In this document: positions 1 to 8,739 of the stretch, piece by piece | How the letters are laid out: each line of letters opens with the position of its first letter | Numbering within the stretch: the first letter of the stretch is position 1 | Assembly: GCA_016550415.1 (NCBI GenBank) | Contig: JABXGU010000190.1 | Span: 1 to 32,183 of the forward strand | DNA from: an archaeon | GTDB taxonomy: Archaea > Asgardarchaeota > Hermodarchaeia > Hermodarchaeales > Hermodarchaeaceae | DNA: 32,183 nucleotides | Reading direction: 5' to 3' | Notes under the pieces: generated by a model | Database searches by the model: none | What the model saw: only the letters and a program-made list of their open reading frames with translations | What the model was told of the DNA's origin: nothing | Program-made: the position numbers and the translations under genes

Positions 1-1
1 A

Positions 2-619
2 GATGACCGAGAACTTGCAGAGCAGCAGCTTGGTAGGGCTGGTGACGTATACATCGAAACCTCAGCCTTTGAAAAACTCGAAGAAACCCTTCACACAATG
101 TTTAGTCAGATACCTGAAGAAAAACGGATTGCAGGCATTTCTCCTTCAGAGCTAGCTAATGAAATTGGACAGAGACTAAAAGACCCAAACTCCATACTCC
201 GGCAAGCCCATTTGCAGAAAGTTCCAATTTTTTGCCCAGGTATTTTGGATTCAATGCTGGGCCTTCATTTAGCGCTCTTTAAGCAGCAAAAACCCTTCGA
301 CCTAGATGGACTGAAGGATATGAAGATACTGCAAGAACATGTCTTTGAAGCAAAGCAAATCGGTGCAATCATCCTTGGCGGAGGACTTCCCAAACATTTC
401 ACATTGGGAGCCAACATACTCCGCGGCGGACTTGAACGCGCAATTCAAATAACAACTGCAAGAGATGAGGATGGCAGCCTAAGCGGTGCAAAACTCAAAG
501 AAGGCATTTCATGGGGTAAGGTAAAACCCAAAGCCACCTTTGAAACCGTTATTGGTGATGCAACCATACTCTTCCCAATCATAATAGGTGCTGCATTGGA
601 GCAATTGGATTCCCACTAG
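2..619 (+). CDS. dys: Deoxyhypusine synthase (5'-truncated)
   Basis: The C-terminal part of deoxyhypusine synthase, which transfers an aminobutyl group from spermidine to a lysine of aIF5A, the first step of hypusine formation. The frame is open from the left edge, so the N-terminus lies outside the window; the first internal ATG (98) is not the start. Visible family hallmarks are a GGGLPKH stretch (NAD/spermidine-site region), a DGS.SGA segment, and SWGK, whose lysine (codon 517-519) aligns with the lysine that forms the enzyme intermediate. The end, ATILFPIII, is typical of the family. It sits about 60 bp upstream of srp54 on the same strand. Identification is confident; only the missing N-terminus prevents a length comparison. 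Confidence 0.93.
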   Translation, partial: DDRELAEQQLGRAGDVYIETSAFEKLEETLHTMFSQIPEEKRIAGISPSELANEIGQRLKDPNSILRQAHLQKVPIFCPGILDSMLGLHLALFKQQKPFDLDGLKDMKILQEHVFEAKQIGAIILGGGLPKHFTLGANILRGGLERAIQITTARDEDGSLSGAKLKEGISWGKVKPKATFETVIGDATILFPIIIGAALEQLDSH

Positions 620-680
620 AAAGAATTAATATTTACTATTTTATTATTCGAAATACAAAATTACTGAATTGGAATACACG

Positions 681-2033
681 ATGGTCTTAGAAAAATTAGG
701 ATCTGCACTTCATGCTGCTGTTCGCAAGCTGCTACGAGCGTCTCTCGTCGACGAGAAATCAGTCAAGGAGCTTGTGAAAGATATTCAGCGTTCCCTTATC
801 CAAGCTGATGTTAATGTTCGCTTAGTTATGGAACTAACACAACGCATTGAGGAACGGGCACTAAAAGATAAAATTGCACCAGCAATTTCAAGACGAGAGT
901 ATGTCGTTAAGGTAGTCTATGAAGAGCTTACTGCCATTCTTGGAAAACAACCTCTTGCTCTTACATTTGATCCTAAAAAATCAAATATATATTTGGTAGT
1001 GGGAATTCAGGGAAGTGGAAAAACTACCACAATAGGTAAGCTTGCCAAGCTCATAAAGAAAGAAGGACACAGTGTCGGTGTTGTGGCAGCTGATACATTC
1101 CGCCCAGGAGCATATGATCAACTCCAGCAATTAGCTGAACGAGCTGAAGTTCCATTCTTTGGAGACCCAAAGGCTAGCGATTCAGTGAAAGTTGCGAAGA
1201 AAGGCGTAAGTCATTTTGTATCTAATAAAACCGAAATTATCTTTGTTGATACTGCGGGTCGTCATAAGGATGAGAAAGGTCTCATCCGCGAGATGAAACA
1301 AATTGCTAAGGCATTGGAACCAACTGAGATAATCCTCGTTGTTGACGGAACATTGGGACAGCAAGCAGAGACACAGGCGGCTGCATTCCATGAAGCAACT
1401 CCCATCGGTTCCATCATTGTTACCAAACTTGATGGATCAGCTCGGGGTGGTGGGGCATTATCGGCAGTGGCTGCCACTGGTGCACCAATCAAATACATTG
1501 GAACCGGTGAAAAGATTGGCGCATTGGAGAAATTTGTTCCAGCAAAATTTGTAGGTCAGCTTCTTGGTATGGCTGATTTCGAGTCATTATTACAGCGTAT
1601 TAAAGATGCTGAAGCAATGCCAGAGAAAGAACTGGCAAAGGCCATATTGTCGGGTCGTTTTACTCTGAAGGATATGATGGCGCAAATGGAGGCCATGGGG
1701 AAAGTTGGCTCACTTAGCAAAATCCTTAGCATGCTAGGTCTTGGCTATAAGGTTCCGGAGGATATGCAACAAGTTGCTGCAGAAAATCTGGAGAAGTGGA
1801 AGGTTATAATGAAGTCTATGACAGAGGAGGAACTTGAGACACCGAAGTGCATTCGTCGTACACGAGTGGAACGTATTGCAAGGGGTTCAGGCACACAACC
1901 GAAGGATGTTAAGGAACTTCTCAACCAATATCAGCAATCAAAACGCTTAATCAAGTCCATTAGGAAGCGGCGAGGAGGACTTCGTCTCCCTGGAGGACTG
2001 GGTGATCAGAAGCTTCCACGAGGCGTCCGTTAG
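681..2033 (+). CDS. srp54: Signal recognition particle protein SRP54
   Basis: The GTPase of the signal recognition particle. It binds signal peptides and SRP RNA and docks with FtsY at the membrane. Domains in order are an N-terminal helical bundle (about 1-90), a G domain with P-loop GIQGSGKTTT (about 107-116) and DTAGR (about 188), TKLDGSARGG, and a Met-rich M domain from about 300 (MMAQMEAMGK) with the basic RNA-binding segment RRTRVERIARGSG. At 450 aa it has the normal archaeal length. I chose ATG 681 because it gives MVLEKLG, the usual SRP54 beginning; a TTG at 669 would add four residues. The next gene starts one base after its stop codon, so the two are probably co-transcribed. Confidence 0.97.
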   Translation: MVLEKLGSALHAAVRKLLRASLVDEKSVKELVKDIQRSLIQADVNVRLVMELTQRIEERALKDKIAPAISRREYVVKVVYEELTAILGKQPLALTFDPKKSNIYLVVGIQGSGKTTTIGKLAKLIKKEGHSVGVVAADTFRPGAYDQLQQLAERAEVPFFGDPKASDSVKVAKKGVSHFVSNKTEIIFVDTAGRHKDEKGLIREMKQIAKALEPTEIILVVDGTLGQQAETQAAAFHEATPIGSIIVTKLDGSARGGGALSAVAATGAPIKYIGTGEKIGALEKFVPAKFVGQLLGMADFESLLQRIKDAEAMPEKELAKAILSGRFTLKDMMAQMEAMGKVGSLSKILSMLGLGYKVPEDMQQVAAENLEKWKVIMKSMTEEELETPKCIRRTRVERIARGSGTQPKDVKELLNQYQQSKRLIKSIRKRRGGLRLPGGLGDQKLPRGVR

Positions 2034-2034
2034 G

Positions 2035-2625
2035 TTGCAGCAACTTCACATTATTCTTGATTCACCTGCTGAATTTCCGGTTACCAAAACTGAACTGGAC
2101 ATGGGAGCAGTAACTGAACCATATCAGAACATTGCACAATGCATTAGAGCTGGGCTTTGCATTTCTCACAATCTCCGCAGATGGGTTTGGATAAGCATCT
2201 GCTTCAGTAACCTTGGACCTTTAGCCATACATATCAACCCGCAAACAATCCAATTCATGGGAACGGATGAACGTTCCATTCTTCACATAATATTACGAGC
2301 TCAAAATGAGAGAAACAAAAGTAAAAGAAAAAACAAAACACCACATGGAATAAGCTTTAGCAAAACGGACGCAAAAGAAACAATAACAAAGAAAATGACA
2401 CATTCAGCCCTACTACTTTTTCCTGGACAGGAAACAACTTGGCATGATCAAATATCGGAGAAGGATATCTTTCTGATGTATTGTCCCCTCTTTGAATACA
2501 CTACAATAGAATGGGAACATCAATATCCTATGCGTCACTATTTGGATTTCCATAAAAGGGAATTAGCCATACTCACTGTATTGCATCACCTTGACTCCAT
2601 TGGTGTCGGTATGCAGAAAGACTGA
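2035..2625 (+). CDS. trmY: tRNA pseudouridine(54) N1-methyltransferase (TrmY-like)
   Basis: Probable SPOUT-family methyltransferase making m1-pseudouridine at tRNA position 54. Matching stretches are IAQCIRAGLCISHNLRRW (family pattern RC..A.F.SHG.R.D), PQTIQFMGTDERS (family RTI.F.G..L..L.PDERS), and HGISFSKTDAKE. Start TTG 2035, one base after the srp54 stop, gives 196 aa, close to the TrmY norm; GTG 2002 would overlap srp54 by 32 bases. The sequence is divergent: the loop near NERNKSKRKNK is Lys-rich and the glycine of SHG is Asn. The next gene is Pus10, which makes the pseudouridine that TrmY methylates, and this context strongly supports the call. No clear Shine-Dalgarno sequence precedes the start. 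Confidence 0.75.
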   Translation: MQQLHIILDSPAEFPVTKTELDMGAVTEPYQNIAQCIRAGLCISHNLRRWVWISICFSNLGPLAIHINPQTIQFMGTDERSILHIILRAQNERNKSKRKNKTPHGISFSKTDAKETITKKMTHSALLLFPGQETTWHDQISEKDIFLMYCPLFEYTTIEWEHQYPMRHYLDFHKRELAILTVLHHLDSIGVGMQKD

Positions 2626-2651
2626 AAAACCGATTTGCTGTCGTTTGCTTA

Positions 2652-4007
2652 ATGATAGTACAAAAACTGTTGAGCGTTGCAGAGCAGCTCCTTAGACATT
2701 ATTCCCTTTGCGACTGGTGCATGGGTCGCCAGTTTGCATTTCAGGGTTATGGATTAACTAATGAGATGAGAGGAAAAACGCTCAAAGTCCTTCTTCTTAT
2801 GGCTGCCATAGAAACATATCAGAAAAATAAAACACGAGGTATTGCTCGTCTTAAGCGATTGGCAGAGCAGGGTATGTTTCAGCCAGCAAAAGAATTTCTT
2901 GAGAAGGAAGGAATTACAGGTTTTGAAGTTTCCAGCCAATGTGATATATGTACTGGCTTAATGAATAAGCTTGATGATGCAGCAAATGCTGTAATTCAAG
3001 CCCTGCAGGGATGGGAGCTAGCTTCCATTCTAGTTGGTTCAAAGATAGCACCTTCCATTATTGAGCGGGAGGAACAACTTCGTAGTGAGATCCAAATCGA
3101 ATTTGGAGAACCGATGAAAGCAGAATTGAACCGAGAAATTGGAAAACGGGTTTCGGATAATCTTGGTATCCAAGTTGATTTCACCACTCCGGATATTGTC
3201 GCCATCATCCAAATCCCTGAGTTCATAATAGAATTGCAGGTAAATTCTATCTTTATCTATGGACGTTATCAAAAACTCAAACGTGGCATTCCTCAGACTC
3301 ATTGGCCTTGCCGAAAATGTGGAGGAAAAGGCTGTTCTAATTGCAAGGGAACCGGAAAGATGTACTCTGAATCAGTTGAGGAATTGATTGCCCCACCTCT
3401 TATTGGGCTCGCCCAGGGGACTGAGGCTAGATTCCATGGAGCAGGACGAGAGGATATAGATGCCCGTATGTTGGGTGAAGGTCGCCCATTTATCATCGAA
3501 ATCATTAATCCCCGCATCCGAAAAATTGACCTCGATGTGGCTGAGAAACGTATAAACAAATATGCAAAGGGCAAGGTCAAGGTCGCAGGTCTTCGTTTCT
3601 CCAACAAGAAAGCAGTTGTAAAGCTGAAGGCAAGTGCCACAATTTCCAAAAAGGTTTATAAAGCAATTATCCATGTAGAGACGCCAATCCGCCGGGAGGA
3701 ACTGTCAATCCTCGAGAAATTGGATATGCCATTAGAGGTGAAACAGAGAACTCCACAGCGTGTACTTCACCGACGAGCAAACCGTCTGCGACAAAAACGT
3801 GTCTTCGAAATGCACGTAAAGCCACTAAAAAAGCGAGCATTCGAACTCATTATCTGTTGCCAAGGCGGTCTTTATGTCAAAGAGTTCATCTCGGGAGATA
3901 ATGGTCGAACAAAACCTAACATTGCGGAAATGTTGAATAAAACCACAACCTGTCATCAATTGGATGTCTTGAGTGTGGAAATTTCGGAGGAAAAATTACC
4001 TTGGTAA
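2652..4007 (+). CDS. pus10: tRNA pseudouridine synthase Pus10
   Basis: Makes pseudouridine 54 (and 55 in many archaea) in the tRNA T-loop. The N-terminal part has two Zn-binding CxxC pairs (CDWC about residue 20, CDIC about 98), then the THUMP-like RNA-binding region. A further Cys/Gly cluster, CRKCGGKGCSNC, lies near 216. The catalytic core contains GREDIDARMLG, with the probable nucleophilic Asp near residue 270. The C-terminus carries QRTPQRVLHRRANRLR and GGLYVKEFISGDNGRT, characteristic of Pus10. Its 451 aa are full length. It follows trmY, whose product is expected to methylate the pseudouridine made here, and its stop overlaps the eL21 start by seven bases. Confidence 0.95.
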   Translation: MIVQKLLSVAEQLLRHYSLCDWCMGRQFAFQGYGLTNEMRGKTLKVLLLMAAIETYQKNKTRGIARLKRLAEQGMFQPAKEFLEKEGITGFEVSSQCDICTGLMNKLDDAANAVIQALQGWELASILVGSKIAPSIIEREEQLRSEIQIEFGEPMKAELNREIGKRVSDNLGIQVDFTTPDIVAIIQIPEFIIELQVNSIFIYGRYQKLKRGIPQTHWPCRKCGGKGCSNCKGTGKMYSESVEELIAPPLIGLAQGTEARFHGAGREDIDARMLGEGRPFIIEIINPRIRKIDLDVAEKRINKYAKGKVKVAGLRFSNKKAVVKLKASATISKKVYKAIIHVETPIRREELSILEKLDMPLEVKQRTPQRVLHRRANRLRQKRVFEMHVKPLKKRAFELIICCQGGLYVKEFISGDNGRTKPNIAEMLNKTTTCHQLDVLSVEISEEKLPW

Positions 4008-4300
4008 AACGTTCCCACGGGTACCGTGTTGGAACCCGGAAAATTATGACAAAGAGTGTTCGCCAACGAGGTATGCCACCAGTGGGAAAACTACTTCTTT
4101 CCTATAGTGCAGGAGACCTAGTTGATATCATAATTAATCCTGCAATTCAGGGTGGACAACCGCATCACCGATATCATGGACGTGTCGGCACAATACAAGG
4201 TTGTCGTGGGCGCTCCTATGAGGTTTTAACCACACTAGGAAAGAAAAAGAAGCTGCTCATAATACGACCGGAACACCTTCAACCTAGCCGAGGTAGTTAA
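4001..4300 (+). CDS. rpl21e: Large subunit ribosomal protein eL21
   Basis: An archaeal/eukaryotic-specific protein of the large ribosomal subunit, 99 aa. The opening VKRSHGYRVGTRKIM, the central HRYHGRVGTIQGCRGRSYEV, and the basic composition identify it. The start is TTG 4001, inside the last codons of pus10 (seven-base overlap). A good Shine-Dalgarno sequence CGGAGG (3985-3990) lies ten bases upstream, which supports this start over any ATG. Overlap with pus10 implies translational coupling. The gene pair eL21-rpoF followed by DUF655 and ksgA is a common archaeal arrangement. Confidence 0.96.
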   Translation: MVKRSHGYRVGTRKIMTKSVRQRGMPPVGKLLLSYSAGDLVDIIINPAIQGGQPHHRYHGRVGTIQGCRGRSYEVLTTLGKKKKLLIIRPEHLQPSRGS

Positions 4301-4329
4301 AAGCTCTAGAGTTACTGGAGAGAGATAAT

Positions 4330-4686
4330 ATGCCAAAGGATATTCTTGAAGTTCAACCACTTACACTTGCTGAGGTGAAGAGCACTCTTTCTAAGCGTGC
4401 GAAAAAAGCTGAACTTAGCTACATTCAACGCATTACCCTTGAGCACACTATGAAGTTTTCACCACTCACGGCAAGTCAAGCAAGATCCACTGTGAAGAAA
4501 CTCATGAAATTTGAAATAGATGAAACATTAGCCATTCAACTAATCGATGCTTCTGTGACTACAACCGATGAACTTGCCTCATTTCTAGCAAAGGCACCAA
4601 AAACGTACACAGCAGAAGAAATTAAGGAAATTTTAGAAATTATTGAATCACCACGAAAGAAGGCAAAAGCTAAGCAGGTAAAATAG
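4330..4686 (+). CDS. rpo4: RNA polymerase subunit Rpo4 (F, Rpb4 homologue)
   Basis: Subunit F of archaeal RNA polymerase, the partner of Rpo7/E in the stalk that binds nascent RNA and aids promoter opening. At 118 aa it has the usual size. LTLAEVKSTLSKRAKKAELSYIQR is followed by the all-helical HRDC-like domain with KFSPLTASQARSTVKKLM and a glutamate-rich helix, AEEIKEILEIIESPRK. The ATG at 4330 follows a GGAGAGA ribosome-binding site. It lies between eL21 and the DUF655 gene, its standard archaeal context. The C-terminal tail is Lys-rich. Confidence 0.94.
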   Translation: MPKDILEVQPLTLAEVKSTLSKRAKKAELSYIQRITLEHTMKFSPLTASQARSTVKKLMKFEIDETLAIQLIDASVTTTDELASFLAKAPKTYTAEEIKEILEIIESPRKKAKAKQVK

Positions 4687-4755
4687 ATAAACAGAGATGA
4701 AAGAGATAAGAAGAGCGTCGCCTTCTGATATCCTGTTTTATAGAGTTGAAAGAAG

Positions 4756-5343
4756 ATGTCACGACAACCTACTAAGAAGTTCGAAGAATATGCATATGTT
4801 TTGGATTTTCTTCCACGTGGCTATCCAGATGATAAAAGACCAATTTTCAAGAAGGAACCCATAGTTCAAGCTCTTGGTGACACCTACTTCACCATACTGG
4901 AATTGATTCCCCGTAAAGGTGCTAGATTCGAACCTCAAGAGGCTGTCTTTATTGGGCGCGATAAACGAGACAAGATTGACCATGTCAAAAGACGAATACC
5001 CTACGAAGTTCTAACAGCTAATGCCAGAAGCGAGCTGCCTTTTATTATCGATAAACTTGTTGAAAAAACAGAGCAACGCTTTGTTGAGTTCTTTAATAAT
5101 ACACGACCCCTTACAACACGAATGCATAGCCTTGAACTACTCCCAGGTATTGGCAAGAAACTAATGTGGGAGATACTCGGAGAACGCCAGAAAGCACCAT
5201 TCACTAGCTTTGGAGACATTGCAGAACGCACCCATATTAGATCACCAAAGGAAATGATTATTAAACGAATTATCAGCGAACTTATTCGCGAAGACAAATA
5301 TTGTCTCTTTACACGAAAACCAATTGAAGGACAAGAAAAATAG
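4756..5343 (+). CDS. DUF655 RNA-binding protein
   Basis: A conserved archaeal protein of the DUF655 family, 195 aa, with an N-terminal OB/S1-like part (YAYVLDFLPRG, EAVFIGRDKRDKIDHVKRRI) and a C-terminal helix-hairpin-helix segment around LELLPGIGKKLMWEILGERQ. The HhH motif and basic charge indicate nucleic acid binding, but the exact role is unknown. Its conserved position between rpoF and ksgA suggests a link to transcription or rRNA maturation (inference). Start ATG 4756 is preceded by GAAAGAAG. The stop is 15 bases before ksgA. Confidence 0.9.
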   Translation: MSRQPTKKFEEYAYVLDFLPRGYPDDKRPIFKKEPIVQALGDTYFTILELIPRKGARFEPQEAVFIGRDKRDKIDHVKRRIPYEVLTANARSELPFIIDKLVEKTEQRFVEFFNNTRPLTTRMHSLELLPGIGKKLMWEILGERQKAPFTSFGDIAERTHIRSPKEMIIKRIISELIREDKYCLFTRKPIEGQEK

Positions 5344-5358
5344 AAGGAATAGGCCACC

Positions 5359-6198
5359 ATGACAAAAGGTAGCCTACACAGTTGGACCAGACTATGGCTC
5401 CGCAACCACAATATTACAGCAATTAAGCGGCTGGGGCAACATTTCCTAATAGATGAACAAATTCTAAACCGAATTCTAGAATATGCAGATATTGGGTCTA
5501 ATGACATTGTACTGGAAATTGGTTCTGGAATTGGTACTCTGACGAAAGTATTGGCTCAAAGGGCTAAACAGGTCTTTGCCATAGAAAAAGACGCTAAGCT
5601 TTGCAACGCATTATTAGATGAGTTTTCAGAAAATCCTAAAATTAGAATTATTGAAGGTGATGCAGTAAAAGTAGAGTGGCCCAACTGTAATAAACTGGTT
5701 GCAAATTTGCCCTATGCCATCTCGTCACCCATCATCTTTAGGTTCCTAGAAACTCAGCTTCCAGTTGCAGTGTTAATGGTTCAACAGGAATTTGCCAGAC
5801 GACTATCTGCTAAGGTTGGCACCAAAGAGTTTGGTAGACTAACAGTTATGGCAGATTATGCAGCTACTGTTGATTTTTTGGAACAGGTGGACTCAACGAG
5901 CTTCTATCCAAAACCAGCAGTCACATCTGCCATCGTACGGATTAATCGTCGCCTGAACCCCCCATACAAAATTGCAGATTATACATTGTACGCTAATCTA
6001 GTAACCGCACTATTCAGTCAACGCAGAAAAAAAATTCGAACCCCTCTCAAATCATTCCTTCACAATCTAAAATTAAAGCAAAGCTGCATCGACGCAATTC
6101 AAGAACAAATATCCTTGTCTGAATTTCGTGTAGAACAACTCTCACCTAAACAACTAGCAGAAATTTCCAATATCATCCATGAGGAAATAATGAGATGA
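5359..6198 (+). CDS. ksgA: 16S rRNA adenine dimethyltransferase KsgA/Dim1
   Basis: Dimethylates two adjacent adenosines in the terminal helix of 16S rRNA, a late small-subunit maturation step. Seen in the sequence: LGQHFLIDEQILNRI at the start of the conserved domain, SAM-binding LEIGSGIGTLTK, acidic IEKD at the end of strand 2, and the catalytic NLPYAISSPI motif. QRRKKIRTPLKS marks the C-terminal helical domain. 279 aa is normal. ATG 5359 follows AAGGAAT. The stop overlaps the next methyltransferase by four bases (ATGA), implying coupling. Confidence 0.96.
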   Translation: MTKGSLHSWTRLWLRNHNITAIKRLGQHFLIDEQILNRILEYADIGSNDIVLEIGSGIGTLTKVLAQRAKQVFAIEKDAKLCNALLDEFSENPKIRIIEGDAVKVEWPNCNKLVANLPYAISSPIIFRFLETQLPVAVLMVQQEFARRLSAKVGTKEFGRLTVMADYAATVDFLEQVDSTSFYPKPAVTSAIVRINRRLNPPYKIADYTLYANLVTALFSQRRKKIRTPLKSFLHNLKLKQSCIDAIQEQISLSEFRVEQLSPKQLAEISNIIHEEIMR

Positions 6199-6800
6199 GC
6201 CCAGTAACCACAATTTTCGAAGATGCCGAAGTTATTGTCATGGATGGAGTCTATGAACCAGCGGAAGACACATTTCTACTTTGCCAGCATCTTGATATTA
6301 AACCTGGAGATCGATTCCTAGAGTTAGGCACAGGGTGCGGTCTGGTAGCAATTGTAGCAGCCAAAAGAGGAGCCCAAGTTGTCGCCACAGACCAATCTCC
6401 TTTGGCTGTAGAGAACGCAAAGGAAAATGTGAAACGTAACAACCTTCAAGAACGAGTTGAGGTTAGAATAGGGTGGCTCTTTGAACCGATTCACAAAAAT
6501 GAGCGTTTTTCTGTAATTGCCTTTAACCCACCATATCTTCCTGGGACCCAGCAAGATTCAGCATTCGACCCAGCATGGTCCGGTGGAAAAAACGGTCGTG
6601 AAATAACTGAAGTATTTCTACATCGATGTTCTCAATTCCTTGATATTAGAGGACGAATATTACTTATACAGTCATCACTTTCCAACGCGGAGAAAACACA
6701 TCAGATGCTTAGAAGACAATTTCATGATGTAGCTATAAAAGACGAAAAGAGATTCTTTTTTGAACGCATCATTCTCTTTGAAGCAAAAAGACCTTGCTAG
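6195..6800 (+). CDS. HEMK2/Mtq2-type protein glutamine methyltransferase
   Basis: A class I SAM-dependent methyltransferase of the HEMK2/Mtq2 group, which in eukaryotes methylates the glutamine of the GGQ motif in release factor eRF1. The same role on aRF1 is likely here by homology. SAM motif LELGTGCGLVAIVAAKRG lies near residues 43-60 and the catalytic NPPYLP near 114; YEPAEDTFLL at the N-terminus is typical of this subgroup. 201 aa is the usual length, since it lacks the N-terminal domain of bacterial PrmC. It overlaps ksgA by four bases. Confidence 0.88.
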   Translation: MSPVTTIFEDAEVIVMDGVYEPAEDTFLLCQHLDIKPGDRFLELGTGCGLVAIVAAKRGAQVVATDQSPLAVENAKENVKRNNLQERVEVRIGWLFEPIHKNERFSVIAFNPPYLPGTQQDSAFDPAWSGGKNGREITEVFLHRCSQFLDIRGRILLIQSSLSNAEKTHQMLRRQFHDVAIKDEKRFFFERIILFEAKRPC

Positions 6801-6858
6801 TTATTTGCACCAAAAAGGCTTTAGAAGTCGTCTTGTTTGAATTGTTTTGGGTGGGCAA

Positions 6859-8022
6859 ATGCCAGTCAACTTAACTGCAGAAGCAAATGCTGCAAAAATT
6901 GAATATGAAAAAGCAACCACCCTAGAAGATCGTATCGAGAAATTGGAAAAATTTCTGTCACTCATTCCAAAGCACAAGTCCTCTGAGAAAATGGTAGCAC
7001 ATTACCGTCATCGTTTGACTGTGTTGCGAGACGAGCTAGAGGAAAGACGGGCAAGGCGGAGGGCTAGTACTGGTGGTCCCACATTTAGTATAGCTAAGGA
7101 GGGAGCAGGGCAAGTAATTCTTGTGGGACTTACAAATAGTGGAAAGAGTGCTTTACTCAATAAATTAACAGGTTCCAAAGCAAAAGTCGGGGACTATGAA
7201 TTCACAACACAGATTCCTGAACCGGGTGTTCTCAAGTTTGGTGGCACAGATATTCAAATTATTGAAATGCCCGCACTTTTTGAAGGTGCAGGAGAAAGCA
7301 GCGTTGGTCGTCAAATCCTTGGCGGGATACGCAACGCTGACCTCATAGTATTAGTCATTGACCTTTCACAGGAACCTCTAGCTCAAATGGAATTCATTAT
7401 CCGAATTCTAGATAATGCCAAGATTAAGATAAATAAGAAGCCACCCCCCATTAATTTCGTCAAGACTGGTAGTGGTGGTCTACACATAATTGGTCAGACT
7501 TTCTTTCAAGGAAGCCCAGATACTATACGTCAATTCCTTTTAGATCGTAAAATTCATAATTGTTCTCTGCAATTTCGCGGTCCCACCACTCTAGATGATT
7601 TGATAGAAGTTCTAGAAGGGCGTACTACATATGCACCATCTATTATCATTGGTACAAAGGGTGACGCACCAAAAAGCTCAGAACATTTTCAAGCCCTAAG
7701 GAGTCACTATCAAAACTTCCCGATATACGCCTTCTCCGTGGAAAAAACCAAGGGAATAAAAAAAGTTGCAGCAGGCATCTTCGAAGCATTGGGGGTTATT
7801 CGCATTTTCACACGCAAGCTATCGGGGGAAATTGGGGATAAGCCCCTCATTCTACCAAAAGGTTCAACGGTTGAAGATTTAGCTGAACGCCTACACAGTG
7901 ATTTTCATAGGAACTTCAGGCATGCAGTTGTTTTCCGTATGGGTCAGAAAATGAGGAGAAAAAGGGTAGGTTTCACATTCACTTTAGAGGATCAGGATGT
8001 CATACAAATTTTCATAAAATAG
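6859..8022 (+). CDS. DRG/Obg-family GTP-binding protein with TGS domain
   Basis: A translation-associated GTPase of the DRG branch. Domains are an N-terminal helical region (about 1-65), a G domain with P-loop GLTNSGKS (about 90) and FTTQIPEPG (switch I), G4-like GTKGD, and a C-terminal TGS domain (PLILPKGSTVEDLAERLH to DQDVIQIFIK). DRG proteins bind ribosomes in eukaryotes. Oddity: the G3 position reads EMPALFEGAG instead of the usual D.PG, so nucleotide hydrolysis may differ. ATG 6859 gives MPVNLTAEANA; a TTG at 6847 would add four residues. It follows the HEMK2 gene after a ~58-bp gap. Confidence 0.88.
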   Translation: MPVNLTAEANAAKIEYEKATTLEDRIEKLEKFLSLIPKHKSSEKMVAHYRHRLTVLRDELEERRARRRASTGGPTFSIAKEGAGQVILVGLTNSGKSALLNKLTGSKAKVGDYEFTTQIPEPGVLKFGGTDIQIIEMPALFEGAGESSVGRQILGGIRNADLIVLVIDLSQEPLAQMEFIIRILDNAKIKINKKPPPINFVKTGSGGLHIIGQTFFQGSPDTIRQFLLDRKIHNCSLQFRGPTTLDDLIEVLEGRTTYAPSIIIGTKGDAPKSSEHFQALRSHYQNFPIYAFSVEKTKGIKKVAAGIFEALGVIRIFTRKLSGEIGDKPLILPKGSTVEDLAERLHSDFHRNFRHAVVFRMGQKMRRKRVGFTFTLEDQDVIQIFIK

Positions 8023-8056
8023 GGAAAAAAGAGTTACTGATTGTTATACCCACACA

Positions 8057-8067
8057 AAATTAATAAG
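8057..8067 (+). promoter_or_regulatory. Probable TATA box for uL16/L10e
   Basis: An A/T-rich AAATTAATAAG element about 53 bases before the ATG. It predicts transcription start near 8092 and a ~28-base leader containing the GAGAGGTG ribosome-binding site at 8103-8110. Based on spacing and composition only. Confidence 0.4.
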
Positions 8068-8119
8068 ACGAAGCTACTTTTCGGTTCATCTCTCCCAAAT
8101 AGTGAGAGGTGTTATTTCG

Positions 8120-8665
8120 ATGCCTACACGACCTGGAAAATGCTACCATCATATCAAGCGTCCACCCTACACTCGGCGTGAGTACATAAAGAGGATGCCA
8201 GGAAAGAAATTGCTCCAGTTCAGGATGGGAAATAGGGATAACCGGAACTTCCAACTCACACTAAGCCTTCTCACAAAAGAACAATCTCAAATTCGGCATG
8301 AAGCCCTTGAGGCAATGCGTGTAGCAATTAACAGGTATCTTACTCGAACGATAGGAATTGAAAGCTACTTCCTGTGGGTTCGTATTTATCCACACCAGAT
8401 TCTCCGAGAGAAGAAAATGATGGCTTTTGCTGGTGCTGATCGTATTCAAGAAGGAATGCGACATGCTTTTGGTAAGCCCTTTGCACTGGCTGCTCGTGTC
8501 CGACCTGGTCAACCAGTTCTCACTTTGGAGATTGACTTCAAGAATCTCAATATTGGTAAAGAAGGCTTACGGCGTGCAGCTATGAAAATACCAATACCCT
8601 GTTCGATTAGACTCGATCGTGCACCTCCCGAACTTCAGAAGCGCATTGGATTAGAGACACTGTAA
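8120..8665 (+). CDS. rpl10e: Large subunit ribosomal protein uL16 (L10e)
   Basis: The archaeal/eukaryotic L10e form of uL16, which sits near the peptidyl-transferase centre and contacts tRNA. It opens MPTRPGKCYHHIKRPPYTRREYI and contains the conserved basic and glycine-rich stretches (GADRIQEGMRHAFGKP, IGKEGLRRAAMKIPIPC). Length is 181 aa from ATG 8120. A GTG at 8102 would add six residues, but GAGAGGTG (8103-8110) is then placed inside the gene rather than as the ribosome-binding site, so the ATG is preferred. It converges on enolase with a ~75-bp gap. Confidence 0.96.
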   Translation: MPTRPGKCYHHIKRPPYTRREYIKRMPGKKLLQFRMGNRDNRNFQLTLSLLTKEQSQIRHEALEAMRVAINRYLTRTIGIESYFLWVRIYPHQILREKKMMAFAGADRIQEGMRHAFGKPFALAARVRPGQPVLTLEIDFKNLNIGKEGLRRAAMKIPIPCSIRLDRAPPELQKRIGLETL

Positions 8666-8739
8666 GTCCTGCTCTATTCCATTCTCTCAATGTAATATCT
8701 AAAATCAAGTTATTTGTGGTTGCTGGTTCTTATTACGCA

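Noticed and set aside
3299..3674. Two antisense open frames over pus10
   Set aside because: The plus strand encodes a full-length conserved Pus10; these are shadows with no signals of their own.
8666..8739. Gene or RNA in the gap between L10e and enolase
   Set aside because: Only a pyrimidine-rich convergent intergenic stretch is visible; possibly termination, but no clear signal.
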